Origin: JBOHRE01 sp050732635
GTDB lineage: Bacteria; Gemmatimonadota; Gemmatimonadetes; Longimicrobiales; RSA9
NCBI GenBank assembly: GCA_050732635.1
Contig: JBOHRE010000112.1
Span: 1 to 9,555, forward strand
Length of the DNA: 9,555 nucleotides
Direction: 5' to 3'
Shown: in pieces, positions 1 through 5,854 of the stretch
Layout: each line of letters starts with the position of its first letter
Numbering within the stretch: the first letter of the stretch is position 1
Notes under the pieces: generated by a model
The model's input: the letters and a program-made list of their open reading frames with translations, nothing else
The model's database searches: none
Told to the model about the DNA's origin: nothing
Translations under genes and position numbers: made by a program

Positions 1-32
1 CGGGAGCACGGCTCCCGCGCCGCGCTCTTTTT
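1..32 (+). terminator. Possible intrinsic terminator of an upstream gene
   Basis: Positions 1-7 (CGGGAGC) and 11-17 (GCTCCCG) form a perfect 7-bp stem with a 3-nt loop. A run of five T lies at 28-32, about ten bases after the stem. The stem may extend beyond the window edge, so its full size cannot be judged. The gap between stem and T-run is longer than in a classical intrinsic terminator, so this is tentative. If correct, it ends an unseen + strand gene to the left and separates it from the DUF456 gene. Confidence 0.35.
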
Positions 33-45
33 GCGGATCCGTCCA

Positions 46-537
46 ATGGAGCTCGCGCGCGACGTCGCATTGATCGGCCTGATGGTCATCGGGCTCGTCC
101 TCATACCATTCGGCCTGCCCGGGCTATGGCTGATCGTGGCCACGGTGGCGGGAGCGACGCTCGCCGGCCTGCTCGGCTCTTCGCTGCTGCTGCTCGCGCT
201 CGTCGTGGCCGCCGCCGCCGAGCTCCTCGAGCTGCTGCTGTTGAAGCGTTACAGCGCTCGATACGGCGGCTCGCCACGCGCATTCTGGGGCGCGATCGCC
301 GGAGGCCTGATCGGTATAATCGTAGGTGTGCCGCTGCCGATCATCGGCTCCGTGATCGGCGGCATTGTCGGCACCTTCGCCGGCGCCGCGCTGGCGACCT
401 ACACCGAATCACGTGCCGTGCGCGCCGCCGCGCGCGTCGGCTGGGGCACCGTGCTCGCCCGCATCGCCGCCACCGCGGTCAAGGTGATTGCCGGCGTCGC
501 CATCATGGCGGTCAGCGCGTGGCGCCTCCTCGTTTGA
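46..537 (+). CDS. DUF456 family integral membrane protein
   Basis: A 163-residue, very hydrophobic protein of unknown biochemical role, predicted to lie in the inner membrane. Visible features are an N-terminal membrane segment followed by a GLPG turn, a long leucine/alanine-rich helix ending in ELLELLLLKR, then a charged GGSPRAFWGA segment. Two glycine-rich helices follow (GGLIGIIVG, GSVIGGIVGTFAGAAL), and the C-terminal hydrophobic helix ends in WRLLV. The GLPG near the start, the GGS-x-x-x-x-WGA segment and the paired glycine-rich helices are the pattern of DUF456. I chose ATG at 46, which has a weak GGA seven bases upstream. A TTG at 31 is in frame and would add five residues, but it overlaps the T-run of the possible terminator. 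It is convergent with the phospholipase D gene, with a hairpin repeat between them. Family assignment is fairly sure; function is unknown. Confidence 0.8.
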   Translation: MELARDVALIGLMVIGLVLIPFGLPGLWLIVATVAGATLAGLLGSSLLLLALVVAAAAELLELLLLKRYSARYGGSPRAFWGAIAGGLIGIIVGVPLPIIGSVIGGIVGTFAGAALATYTESRAVRAAARVGWGTVLARIAATAVKVIAGVAIMAVSAWRLLV

Positions 538-540
538 TTG

Positions 541-614
541 ACCGCATAGCACGCTGAGTACGCGAAGTGAACAACATTTAGTTTTTTCTCGGCGTACTCA
601 GCGTGCTCGGCGGT
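541..614. repeat. Period-9 inverted repeat, probable bidirectional terminator
   Basis: Two 27-nt arms (541-567 and 588-614) are reverse complements at 23 of 27 positions, and the central 15 bp (549-563 with 592-606) are perfect. The loop is 20 nt and AT-rich, ending in TTTTTT. Each arm is three 9-nt modules: ACCGCATAG, CACGCTGAG, TACGCGAAG on the left, and CTCGGCGTA, CTCAGCGTG, CTCGGCGGT on the right. The element starts four bases after the DUF456 stop and directly abuts the phospholipase D stop, so it fills the gap between two convergent genes. A stem this long would plausibly stop transcription from both sides, but there is no T-tract immediately after the stem. It is related to the element at 4867-4979. 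Confidence 0.75.
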
Positions 615-1907
615 TTATAGAATACGCGCGAAACCGAGGAACACCCGCTCTAGTACCCGATCGGACCAGCCGCGGCGGCGGAAAGCGGCGAGCATGATCT
701 CCCGCGAGAACTCAAGATCGGCGAGAAACAGGGAATCCATGGTGGCGCCGACGCGCGGGTCGGCGGCGACGAACACGGTCTCCTCGTTCAGCGCGATCGA
801 GCGGTTGTCGAAGTTCATGGACCCGATCACGCTCCACAGACCGTCGGCGACCACCGTCTTTGCGTGCATCATGGTCGGCTGGTACTCGAAGACGCGCGCG
901 CCGGCTGCGAGCAACTCCTCGTAGTGCGCGCGCCCGGCATGGCGGACGATCGACACGTCGGTCCGCTCACCGGGCAAGAGCACGCGCACGTCGACGCCGC
1001 GAGCAGCAGCCTCGCCCAGCATCCGGCGCAGATCGTCATCCGGAACGAAATACGCATTGGCAATGAAGAGCGTGCGCTGGGCGCCCGCAATCGTGATGGC
1101 GAGCAGCCGTTCGATCGGCGTGCTGCCCGCGGGCGGCGCGCTGTGGATGAGCGCCGCGGTCACACCACCGCTGGTCGTATCCGCTGGCGGAAAGAAGACA
1201 TCGCCTGTGATCAGCTCGCCGCTCGCCTCGGCCCACATGGCGGCGAACGCGGCCTGCAGCTGACCGACGGCCGGCCCCGCGAAGCGCACGTTGGTCTCGC
1301 GCCACTCGCCGGCTCGGCGCCCACTGCCCAGCCATTTGTCGGCGATGCCGAAGCCGCCCGTGTAGCCGATCCGGCCATCGATGACGACCGCGCGACCGTG
1401 CGCCCGCAGTTGAGCCTTGTGCAGCGAGTACCATTTGACCGGCCGGAACTGGGCAACGGCGACGCCCGCGGAGCGCAGCCGGTCCCAGTAGTCGTCGCTC
1501 AGCGTGCTACCGAACGCGTCGTAGAGGAGCAGCGTTCGAATGCCTCTGCTGGCCGCCGCCGCCAGCGCGACGGCCAGCGTGTCGGCCAGCCGGCCGGGAT
1601 CCGCATAGTAGAGCTGCAGCGTGACCGTGCTGCGCGCGGCTTCGATGTCGGCCAGCAGCCGCGGGAACGTGCCATCACCATCCGCGAGCACGGCGACGTC
1701 GTGGCCAGGCAGCAGCATGGCGCCGGCCAGCAGCGACGCGCTGCGCAGGAAGCCAGCGCTGCCGACCGCCGGCGCGCCACCCACCTGGCCGACTGCGCTG
1801 ATCCCCGTCACGGGCGTGCCGCGTGTCAGAAACAGCAACGCGAGGAACGCGAGGCCGAGCAGCACCGCGCCCAGCAGCGCCGTTGCCAGCAGCTTGACCA
1901 GTCGCAT
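615..1907 (-). CDS. Phospholipase D / cardiolipin synthase-like membrane protein
   Basis: A 430-residue protein of the phospholipase D superfamily. Members use two HKD motifs to transfer or hydrolyse phosphodiesters, and the bacterial membrane-anchored forms commonly make cardiolipin. Residues 5-28 form an N-terminal membrane anchor. The first PLD domain holds H170-x-R172-x4-D177 followed by GYTGGFGIADKW, and the second holds H348-x-K350-x4-D355 followed by IGSMNFDNRS. The second motif is canonical; in the first, the usual lysine is arginine. Overall length and the NFDNRSIALNEE segment resemble cardiolipin synthases, although these often have two N-terminal helices and only one is obvious here. 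ATG at 1907 lacks a clear Shine-Dalgarno. A TAGTAT hexamer on the minus strand (1914-1919) could be a -10 box giving a very short leader. It is divergent from the holin-family gene. Superfamily is certain; substrate is inferred. Confidence 0.88.
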   Translation of the reverse strand: MRLVKLLATALLGAVLLGLAFLALLFLTRGTPVTGISAVGQVGGAPAVGSAGFLRSASLLAGAMLLPGHDVAVLADGDGTFPRLLADIEAARSTVTLQLYYADPGRLADTLAVALAAAASRGIRTLLLYDAFGSTLSDDYWDRLRSAGVAVAQFRPVKWYSLHKAQLRAHGRAVVIDGRIGYTGGFGIADKWLGSGRRAGEWRETNVRFAGPAVGQLQAAFAAMWAEASGELITGDVFFPPADTTSGGVTAALIHSAPPAGSTPIERLLAITIAGAQRTLFIANAYFVPDDDLRRMLGEAAARGVDVRVLLPGERTDVSIVRHAGRAHYEELLAAGARVFEYQPTMMHAKTVVADGLWSVIGSMNFDNRSIALNEETVFVAADPRVGATMDSLFLADLEFSREIMLAAFRRRGWSDRVLERVFLGFARIL

Positions 1908-1959
1908 GGGCGGATACTATCTGCACGTATGGCGAAGCGGCCAGCCGCGCGCCGGCCGT

Positions 1960-1979
1960 CGCGTATGCTGGCATACGCG
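1960..1979. promoter_or_regulatory. 20-bp palindrome in divergent promoter region (operator-like)
   Basis: CGCGTATGC at 1960-1968 and GCATACGCG at 1971-1979 are perfect 9-bp inverted arms separated by TG. The palindrome lies 53 bp upstream of the phospholipase D start and 49 bp upstream of the holin-family start, within the 121-bp divergent region. A partial copy of the core, CGTATG, recurs at 1926-1931, closer to the phospholipase D gene. Symmetry, position and the partial second site are what one expects of an operator for a dimeric regulator. No regulator gene is in the window, so the binding protein is unknown. Confidence 0.5.
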
Positions 1980-2028
1980 TTGCGCGCGCTGGATGCGCCC
2001 GCAGCGACCGACACCCGAGGCAAAGCTC

Positions 2029-2496
2029 ATGGCGACGCAACCTCAGCTCGATCCCGGCCGACGCGCGCTTCCGCCCTCGGCCACGCCACCGGGCGAAGGA
2101 CTGGGCGGGACGCTGCGCGAGCTGGCCGCGGACATGGGTCGGCTCGTACGCCAGGAGGTCCAGCTCGCGAAGCTGGAGGTCGGGCAGACGCTGAGCGCGG
2201 CCACGCTCGACGCCGTGCGGGTCATGATCGCGCTGGTGCTCGCCGCGATCGGTGGCCTCTGCTTCGTCATCTTCATGATCCTGGGCATTGGCACGCTGCT
2301 GGACGGCGCCTACTGGGCGGGCGCGCTGATCACCGGCACGCTGCTGCTGCTGGTCGGCGGCATCCTGACGTTCGGCGCGGTCCGCGACCTCAAGCGGCGC
2401 TCCGTCAAACCCGAGCAGGCGATGGACGCCGTGCGCGAGGACCTGCGGCTGGCGAAGCAGGAAGCGGTGGCGCTCAAGGAGCGCATGAAACGCTGA
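2029..2496 (+). CDS. Phage holin family / YqjE-like (DUF1469, holin-X type) membrane protein
   Basis: A 155-residue inner-membrane protein. A proline-rich cytoplasmic lead (1-25) is followed by an amphipathic helix with the pattern LRELAADMGRLVRQEVQLAKLE (about 29-50). Two membrane segments follow (about 64-90 and 96-118), then a charged, probably helical tail (119-155). The RQEVxLAKxE helix before a two-helix hairpin is the hallmark of the holin-superfamily group that includes E. coli YqjE. Despite the name, chromosomal members are not lysis proteins and their role is poorly defined. I chose ATG at 2029 because GAGG lies at 2017-2020, eight bases upstream, and the family homology starts after it. 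The frame is open further upstream, but that part overlaps the divergent phospholipase D gene. The YqjD-like gene follows after 23 bp, so the two are probably co-transcribed. Confidence 0.83.
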   Translation: MATQPQLDPGRRALPPSATPPGEGLGGTLRELAADMGRLVRQEVQLAKLEVGQTLSAATLDAVRVMIALVLAAIGGLCFVIFMILGIGTLLDGAYWAGALITGTLLLLVGGILTFGAVRDLKRRSVKPEQAMDAVREDLRLAKQEAVALKERMKR

Positions 2497-2519
2497 ACTC
2501 CGACCGAGGATTGTCGCCG

Positions 2520-2891
2520 ATGGATGAGATCTACGACGAGCAGAGCCCGACGCACGCCGGCGCCCACAGCCATGGCGGCATCCACATGCCCGGCGACGGC
2601 GTCACGTCCCGGTCGGGCGTCCGCGGCCGCGCCGGTGCCGGGCTGGACCAGGCGGCCGAGGCGCTGCGCCGCGCGGGTCGCCACGCCGAGGAGCGCGGCG
2701 GCTTCGCGCGTCGCGCCGCACCCACTGCGCGGCGCGTGGCGGAGAGCTTCGACGAGACTGCCGACTATGTGCGCGCCACTGATGTCGCCGAGATGCGCGA
2801 CGACCTCGTGCGCGCCGTTCGGCGCAGTCCGCTGCGATCGGTTCTGATCGCTGCAGTGGCGGGCTACCTGTTCGGCCGGGTGGTGCGCTGA
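2520..2891 (+). CDS. Small YqjD/ElaB-like (DUF883-like) C-terminally membrane-anchored protein
   Basis: A 123-residue protein with a polar, histidine/glycine-rich start (1-40), an Ala/Arg/Glu-rich helical middle (about 40-100, with DQAAEALRRAGRHAEE and DVAEMRDDLVRAVRR), and one C-terminal membrane segment (104-120, SVLIAAVAGYLFGR). A charged helix followed by RRSPLRS, a short hydrophobic helix and a final GRxxR is the arrangement of YqjD/ElaB/DUF883 proteins. E. coli members are inner-membrane-anchored and have been reported to bind ribosomes in stationary phase. ATG at 2520 is preceded by GAGGA at 2506-2510 with nine bases of spacing. Another ATG four bases later is in a different frame. The 23-bp gap after the YqjE-like gene, and the pairing of YqjD and YqjE relatives elsewhere, support a real operon. 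The stop is only 7 bp from the stop of the convergent peptidase. Family assignment rests on architecture more than on strong motifs. Confidence 0.72.
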   Translation: MDEIYDEQSPTHAGAHSHGGIHMPGDGVTSRSGVRGRAGAGLDQAAEALRRAGRHAEERGGFARRAAPTARRVAESFDETADYVRATDVAEMRDDLVRAVRRSPLRSVLIAAVAGYLFGRVVR

Positions 2892-2898
2892 CGCAGCC

Positions 2899-4836
2899 TC
2901 AAGGCTCCAGCCGCAGCGGCGCGACCAGTCGGCCGCCTCGCGTCGACAGCACCACGGCTTCGCCCTCGACCGGCTGCGCCCCGCGTACGCGCACGCGGAA
3001 CCGCGCCGTCCTGGTCTCGCCGGGCTCCGTGCGCCCGAGCTCGATGATCTTGTTGCGGATCGCCGGCTCGATGATCGCGATCCGGGCGTCGGCGCCTCGT
3101 GTCAGCTCAGAATCGAAGCTCAGCTCGACGCGGTCGGGCCGCACGACCTTGACCAGCTCAGCCTGGCGTAATGCGGTCGGCAGCCGACCCACGTTCGTGT
3201 ACTCGACCTCGACTTCATAGATCGTGCTGTCGCCGCCAGCCGCGACACGGCGCACGGCGACGTCATCGAGGCGCAGTCGTGGCAGGTGCAGTGCCAGCTG
3301 CAGGTTGAACAGCGCCTGGTTGCGTGCCCAGCGTTCGAGCACCTCCGGCGGTCCGTTCTGGCTGAAGAACTTGGGGTGGAAGCCGCCGATCTCGACGGTG
3401 CCGAGGTCGGGATGCTCGAACGGCGTCCAGGTCCGGAACCCACGACCGCCATTTTCCCGCTCGTCCCAGATCAGCGCGTCGTACTCGTCGAGGTAGCCGT
3501 CGCCATCGTAGTCCTCGAGTGCTCCGCCGTTCCACAGCTCATCGCCGTACCAGATCGAGCCGTAGTACCAGTAGCCGAAATCGGGCCCGTGACCGAAGAG
3601 TGGGTTCGGCCGCTCGAGCTCGCCGGTGACGCGATCGACCGAGTCGCGCGTGGCATACGTCTCGTAGACGTCGCCGGCCCAGGGATAGTTCGTGATGCTG
3701 AGACCGAGACTGTCGAAGTACTCGTAGAGCGCCAGGTCCTCCGGGTACATCCGATCCTCGCTGCGCGATGTCGACGGCGGCCGCAAGTGCATCGGCACGC
3801 GTGTGTCCATCGAGTTGACGACCGAGACATTGGGGTGCTCGAGCAGCCACAGCACCGTGGCCCGCGTCTCCGGCTCGCTGAGTGGAGCAGTCCCGGCACC
3901 GAATTGCGTGTAGCCGCGGCCCGTCAGGTCACGGCCCGTGTCCGGACGCCAGTTCTCGGGGTAGTTGCGGTGCAGGTCGAGGCCGCCGACGCCATCCTCG
4001 TTGATCTCGCCATCGCCATCGTTGTCGATGCCCTCACTGGCGACCAGCCACTCGCCCGCGCCCGGCTCGACCCGGCGCAGCAGGCGCCCCTGGGCGTCGC
4101 GCGGATCCGTGATGAAGGCTGCCTCCTCCCGCTCCTCGTCGTTCCGCGGGCGCCAGCGCATCGTGTAGATCACGCCGTCGCCGTCGAGGTCTTCGGGCGA
4201 ATCCTCATCCAACAGCCCGTCCCGGTCCGTGTCGTGTGGACGGACCGAGCTGCGATTCGCCTGCGCCGTGTGCAGGTACAGGTTCGATCCGTCCGGGTTG
4301 TTCTGCGGCCGCAGGTAAACGACACTGGTGTTCAGCAGCTCCGTGATCGCCGCATCGCTGCCGTAGCCTTCGACCAGGTGCCGCGTAAGCCACAACACGG
4401 ATTCGCTGCTCGTGATCTCGCCGCTGTGGCGCCCGCCCTCGAAGTAGGCCGCGGGTTTGTCCTCCGGCCGACCCGTCTCCTTGTTGGTCAACGTGACCTG
4501 CAGGATCGTGCGCCCCTCGAAGCTGCGACCGACCTCGTACAGCTCGACGATCTCCGGATACCGCTCCGCCCACCGCCGCAGCCACGCGTACATGACGTCC
4601 ACTGTATGGTACCGGTCGAAGCTCAACGTTTCGCCGGCCTCATACTCGACCTGTGCGTGCCGCACCCGAGAGAAGTAGCTGGGTCCGTGCCTGGCTCCGC
4701 CCACCGTGTACCAGACGGAATCGCGCTCGGCCTCGGCCGGAACGCCCGCCTCCTGCGCAACGCCAGCGCCCGGATGCGAGGTCGCGAGCAGCAGACAGAC
4801 GAACCCCGGCGATGCGTGGCGGACGAGCCTCATCAT
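2899..4836 (-). CDS. Secreted M14 family zinc carboxypeptidase-like metallopeptidase
   Basis: A 645-residue exported protein of the M14 (carboxypeptidase A) family, expected to cleave peptides in the periplasm or outside the cell. Residues 1-27 look like a signal peptide, with likely cleavage after GVA at 27. The catalytic domain spans about 75-515: zinc-site H137-x-x-E140 (GGRHSGE), NNPDG at 179-183, DLHRNYP at 287-293 (the Asn-Arg substrate-binding region) and TVEIGG at 480-485 carrying the probable catalytic glutamate E482. Where the third zinc histidine is expected, the sequence reads NSMDT, with Asp344. Calcium-type loops (DxDxDG) occur at 202-212, 216-221, 271-281 and 442-453. The remaining 520-645 is beta-rich and resembles an Ig-like or accessory domain. 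Upstream on the minus strand, AAGGGGGA leaves one base before the first ATG (4836) but four before the second (4833), so 4833 may be the true start. A period-9 hairpin element lies in its leader. Confidence 0.88.
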   Translation of the reverse strand: MMRLVRHASPGFVCLLLATSHPGAGVAQEAGVPAEAERDSVWYTVGGARHGPSYFSRVRHAQVEYEAGETLSFDRYHTVDVMYAWLRRWAERYPEIVELYEVGRSFEGRTILQVTLTNKETGRPEDKPAAYFEGGRHSGEITSSESVLWLTRHLVEGYGSDAAITELLNTSVVYLRPQNNPDGSNLYLHTAQANRSSVRPHDTDRDGLLDEDSPEDLDGDGVIYTMRWRPRNDEEREEAAFITDPRDAQGRLLRRVEPGAGEWLVASEGIDNDGDGEINEDGVGGLDLHRNYPENWRPDTGRDLTGRGYTQFGAGTAPLSEPETRATVLWLLEHPNVSVVNSMDTRVPMHLRPPSTSRSEDRMYPEDLALYEYFDSLGLSITNYPWAGDVYETYATRDSVDRVTGELERPNPLFGHGPDFGYWYYGSIWYGDELWNGGALEDYDGDGYLDEYDALIWDERENGGRGFRTWTPFEHPDLGTVEIGGFHPKFFSQNGPPEVLERWARNQALFNLQLALHLPRLRLDDVAVRRVAAGGDSTIYEVEVEYTNVGRLPTALRQAELVKVVRPDRVELSFDSELTRGADARIAIIEPAIRNKIIELGRTEPGETRTARFRVRVRGAQPVEGEAVVLSTRGGRLVAPLRLEP

Positions 4837-4866
4837 TCCCCCTTGTTGGAGTGCGCGGCGCAGACT

Positions 4867-4979
4867 ACCGCAGAGTTCGCCGAGAGCGCGGAGTGTAACA
4901 GAAATTGGCTCCGCGGGCTCGGCGCACTCGTCGGTAACGATAAAGGGTTCGTCTCCGCGGCCTCGGTGCTCTCTGCGGG
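4867..4979. repeat. Three-armed period-9 hairpin repeat upstream of the M14 gene
   Basis: Three 27-nt arms are each made of three 9-nt modules. Arm A (4867-4893) is ACCGCAGAG, TTCGCCGAG, AGCGCGGAG. Arm B (4909-4935) is CTCCGCGGG, CTCGGCGCA, CTCGTCGGT. Arm C (4953-4979) is CTCCGCGGC, CTCGGTGCT, CTCTGCGGG. A is approximately the reverse complement of both B and C, so A can pair with only one of them at a time. The spacers (4894-4908 and 4936-4952) are AT-richer. Read on the minus strand, this lies between the EVE gene and the peptidase start, so it would sit in the leader of the peptidase or in the spacer of an EVE-peptidase transcript. A minus-strand TGTTACACT near 4892-4899 resembles an extended -10 box but has no convincing -35. 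Role unknown; terminator, attenuator or dispersed repeat are all possible. Confidence 0.75.
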
Positions 4980-4996
4980 GTCAGAGAACGGCGAGG

Positions 4997-5013
4997 GAGC
5001 CGGCACCCGGCTC
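4997..5013 (-). terminator. Hairpin at the end of the EVE gene, possible terminator
   Basis: GAGCCGG (4997-5003) and CCGGCTC (5007-5013) form a perfect 7-bp, GC-rich stem with a 3-nt loop. It overlaps the EVE stop codon (5012-5014). On the minus strand no U-run follows directly, only a C/T-rich stretch, so it is not a classical intrinsic terminator. It may instead protect the transcript end or help stop transcription together with the larger element at 4867-4979. Confidence 0.35.
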
Positions 5014-5470
5014 AACCGCCCCGGCCGAGCCGCAGGACGGTCTCGAACTCCCTCGGACTGACGGGCTGCACGGACAGGCGGCTCCGCTGCGTCACCAGCA
5101 TCGAGTCGAGCCCCTTCGTCTGCTTCAGCGTGTCCAACGCGACGGGCGCGGGAAACCGCTCGACGAACTCGATGTCGACCATGAACCAACGCGGGTCGTC
5201 AGCGCTCGCCTTCGGATCGTAGTATTCGCTGCGCCGATCGCGGGCTGTGGGGTCCGGGTACGCTGCCCGCCGTACGCGGGCCACGCCCGCGACGCCGGGC
5301 GGCTTGGTACTGCTATGGTAGAAGAGCACGAGATCGCCCCGCTTCATCTCGTCGCGCATGAAGTTGCGGGCCTGGTAGTTCCGGACGCCCGCCCAGTCGG
5401 TCCAGCCATCGCGCTCCAGGTCGTCGATCGAGTAGACGTCGGGCTCGCTTTTCATCAGCCAGTGCTTCAT
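5012..5470 (-). CDS. EVE domain-containing protein (thymocyte nuclear protein 1-like)
   Basis: A 152-residue cytoplasmic protein consisting of a single EVE domain, at the usual length for stand-alone members. EVE is a PUA-like fold thought to bind modified bases in nucleic acids, and the eukaryotic relative is THYN1. Recognisable blocks are MKSEPDVYSIDDL (6-18), WAGVRNYQARNFMRDEMKRGDLVLFYHS (26-53), PGVAGVARVRRAAYPDP (58-74), YYDPKASADDPRWFMVDIEFVERF (83-106) and SRLSVQPVSPREFE (129-142). These run through the whole domain without a gap. ATG at 5470 has GGAG on the minus strand (5476-5479) with five bases of spacing. The nucleic acid it recognises in bacteria is not established. No restriction or methylation gene is nearby, so the window gives no functional hint. 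It is divergent from the symporter and lies 175 bp upstream of the peptidase on the same strand. Confidence 0.93.
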   Translation of the reverse strand: MKHWLMKSEPDVYSIDDLERDGWTDWAGVRNYQARNFMRDEMKRGDLVLFYHSSTKPPGVAGVARVRRAAYPDPTARDRRSEYYDPKASADDPRWFMVDIEFVERFPAPVALDTLKQTKGLDSMLVTQRSRLSVQPVSPREFETVLRLGRGG

Positions 5471-5854
5471 CTGGACTCCGCGTCGGCTGGGTCGTCCGCT
5501 TCATGTCAGACGGAGGTCGGGCTCGGCCCGCCCGAACCCGGTGCACCCCGCGTCGCAAGATGGAAAGCCGCGCCACAACCCGCCATGCGAGACCCGCCTG
5601 GACCCCTATTGCCTACCGCAGTAGCGCCGCCCCACCCGCCCGCCTGGACCCCTATTGCCTAACGCAGTAGCGCCGCCCCAGCCGCCCGTCTGGACCCCTA
5701 TTGCCTAACGCAGTAGCGCCGCCCCCACCGGCCCGTCTGGACCCCTACTGCCTAACGCAGTAGCGCCGCCCCAGCCGCCCGCCCGGAACCCTGGCGCCCG
5801 GCGCCCCGCCCGTGACATCCTAGGCGCTTCATATCCACCAGGCGGGAGCGGCGC
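5471..5854. other. 384-bp divergent intergenic region between EVE and symporter genes
   Basis: No gene is credible here; reading frames crossing it are antisense or out of frame with the flanking genes. It must hold the promoters of both divergent genes, but I see no strong sigma-70 pair. On the symporter side a GTGACA (5812-5817) lies before AT-rich CATATC (5830-5835), but the spacing is too short for a standard promoter. The symporter ATG at 5855 is preceded by GGCGGGAG (5841-5848). Most of the right half (5598-5782) is a tandem array described separately. Near 5515-5538 there is an imperfect stem of GGTCGGGC with GCCCGAACC. Confidence 0.6.
5598..5782. repeat. Four tandem 46/47-bp repeats, each with a small hairpin
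   Basis: Copies start at 5598, 5644, 5690 and 5737 (lengths 46, 46, 47 and 46). Each begins CTGGACCCCTA, continues with TTGC or CTGC, then CTAACGCAGTAG (CTACC in the first copy), then a C/G-rich tail. Within every copy, CTAYTGC and GCAGTAG form a 7-bp stem around a 5-nt loop (5606-5624, 5652-5670, 5698-5716, 5745-5763). In copies 1-3 one pair is a T-G wobble; in copy 4 it is C-G. A decayed fifth start, CCGGAACCCTGG, follows at 5783. There are no unique spacers, so this is not a CRISPR array. It lies 72 bp upstream of the symporter start. Confidence 0.9.

Noticed and set aside
864..2519. Long + strand open frame opposite the phospholipase D gene
   Set aside because: It is antisense to a gene with clear HKD motifs and its product is low-complexity Arg/Ala/Gln. 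Only its last part, from ATG 2520, has a Shine-Dalgarno and a sensible architecture, and that part is annotated.
2029..2891. Prophage lysis cassette suggested by the holin-family gene
   Set aside because: There is no endolysin or phage structural gene nearby. The architecture and the YqjD-like partner match the chromosomal YqjE-type group.
3286..5061. 591-codon + strand open frame opposite the M14 peptidase
   Set aside because: This is the antisense shadow of a high-GC gene. The product is Val/Arg/Asp-rich without domains, while the minus strand encodes recognisable M14 motifs and a signal peptide.
4706..5662. 318-codon + strand open frame across the EVE gene
   Set aside because: It is antisense to a complete EVE domain and crosses the period-9 hairpin and the first tandem repeat. 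There is no domain and no ribosome site.
5598..5782. Possible CRISPR array
   Set aside because: The repeats are directly adjacent and almost identical along the whole unit, so there are no variable spacers. No cas gene is present.
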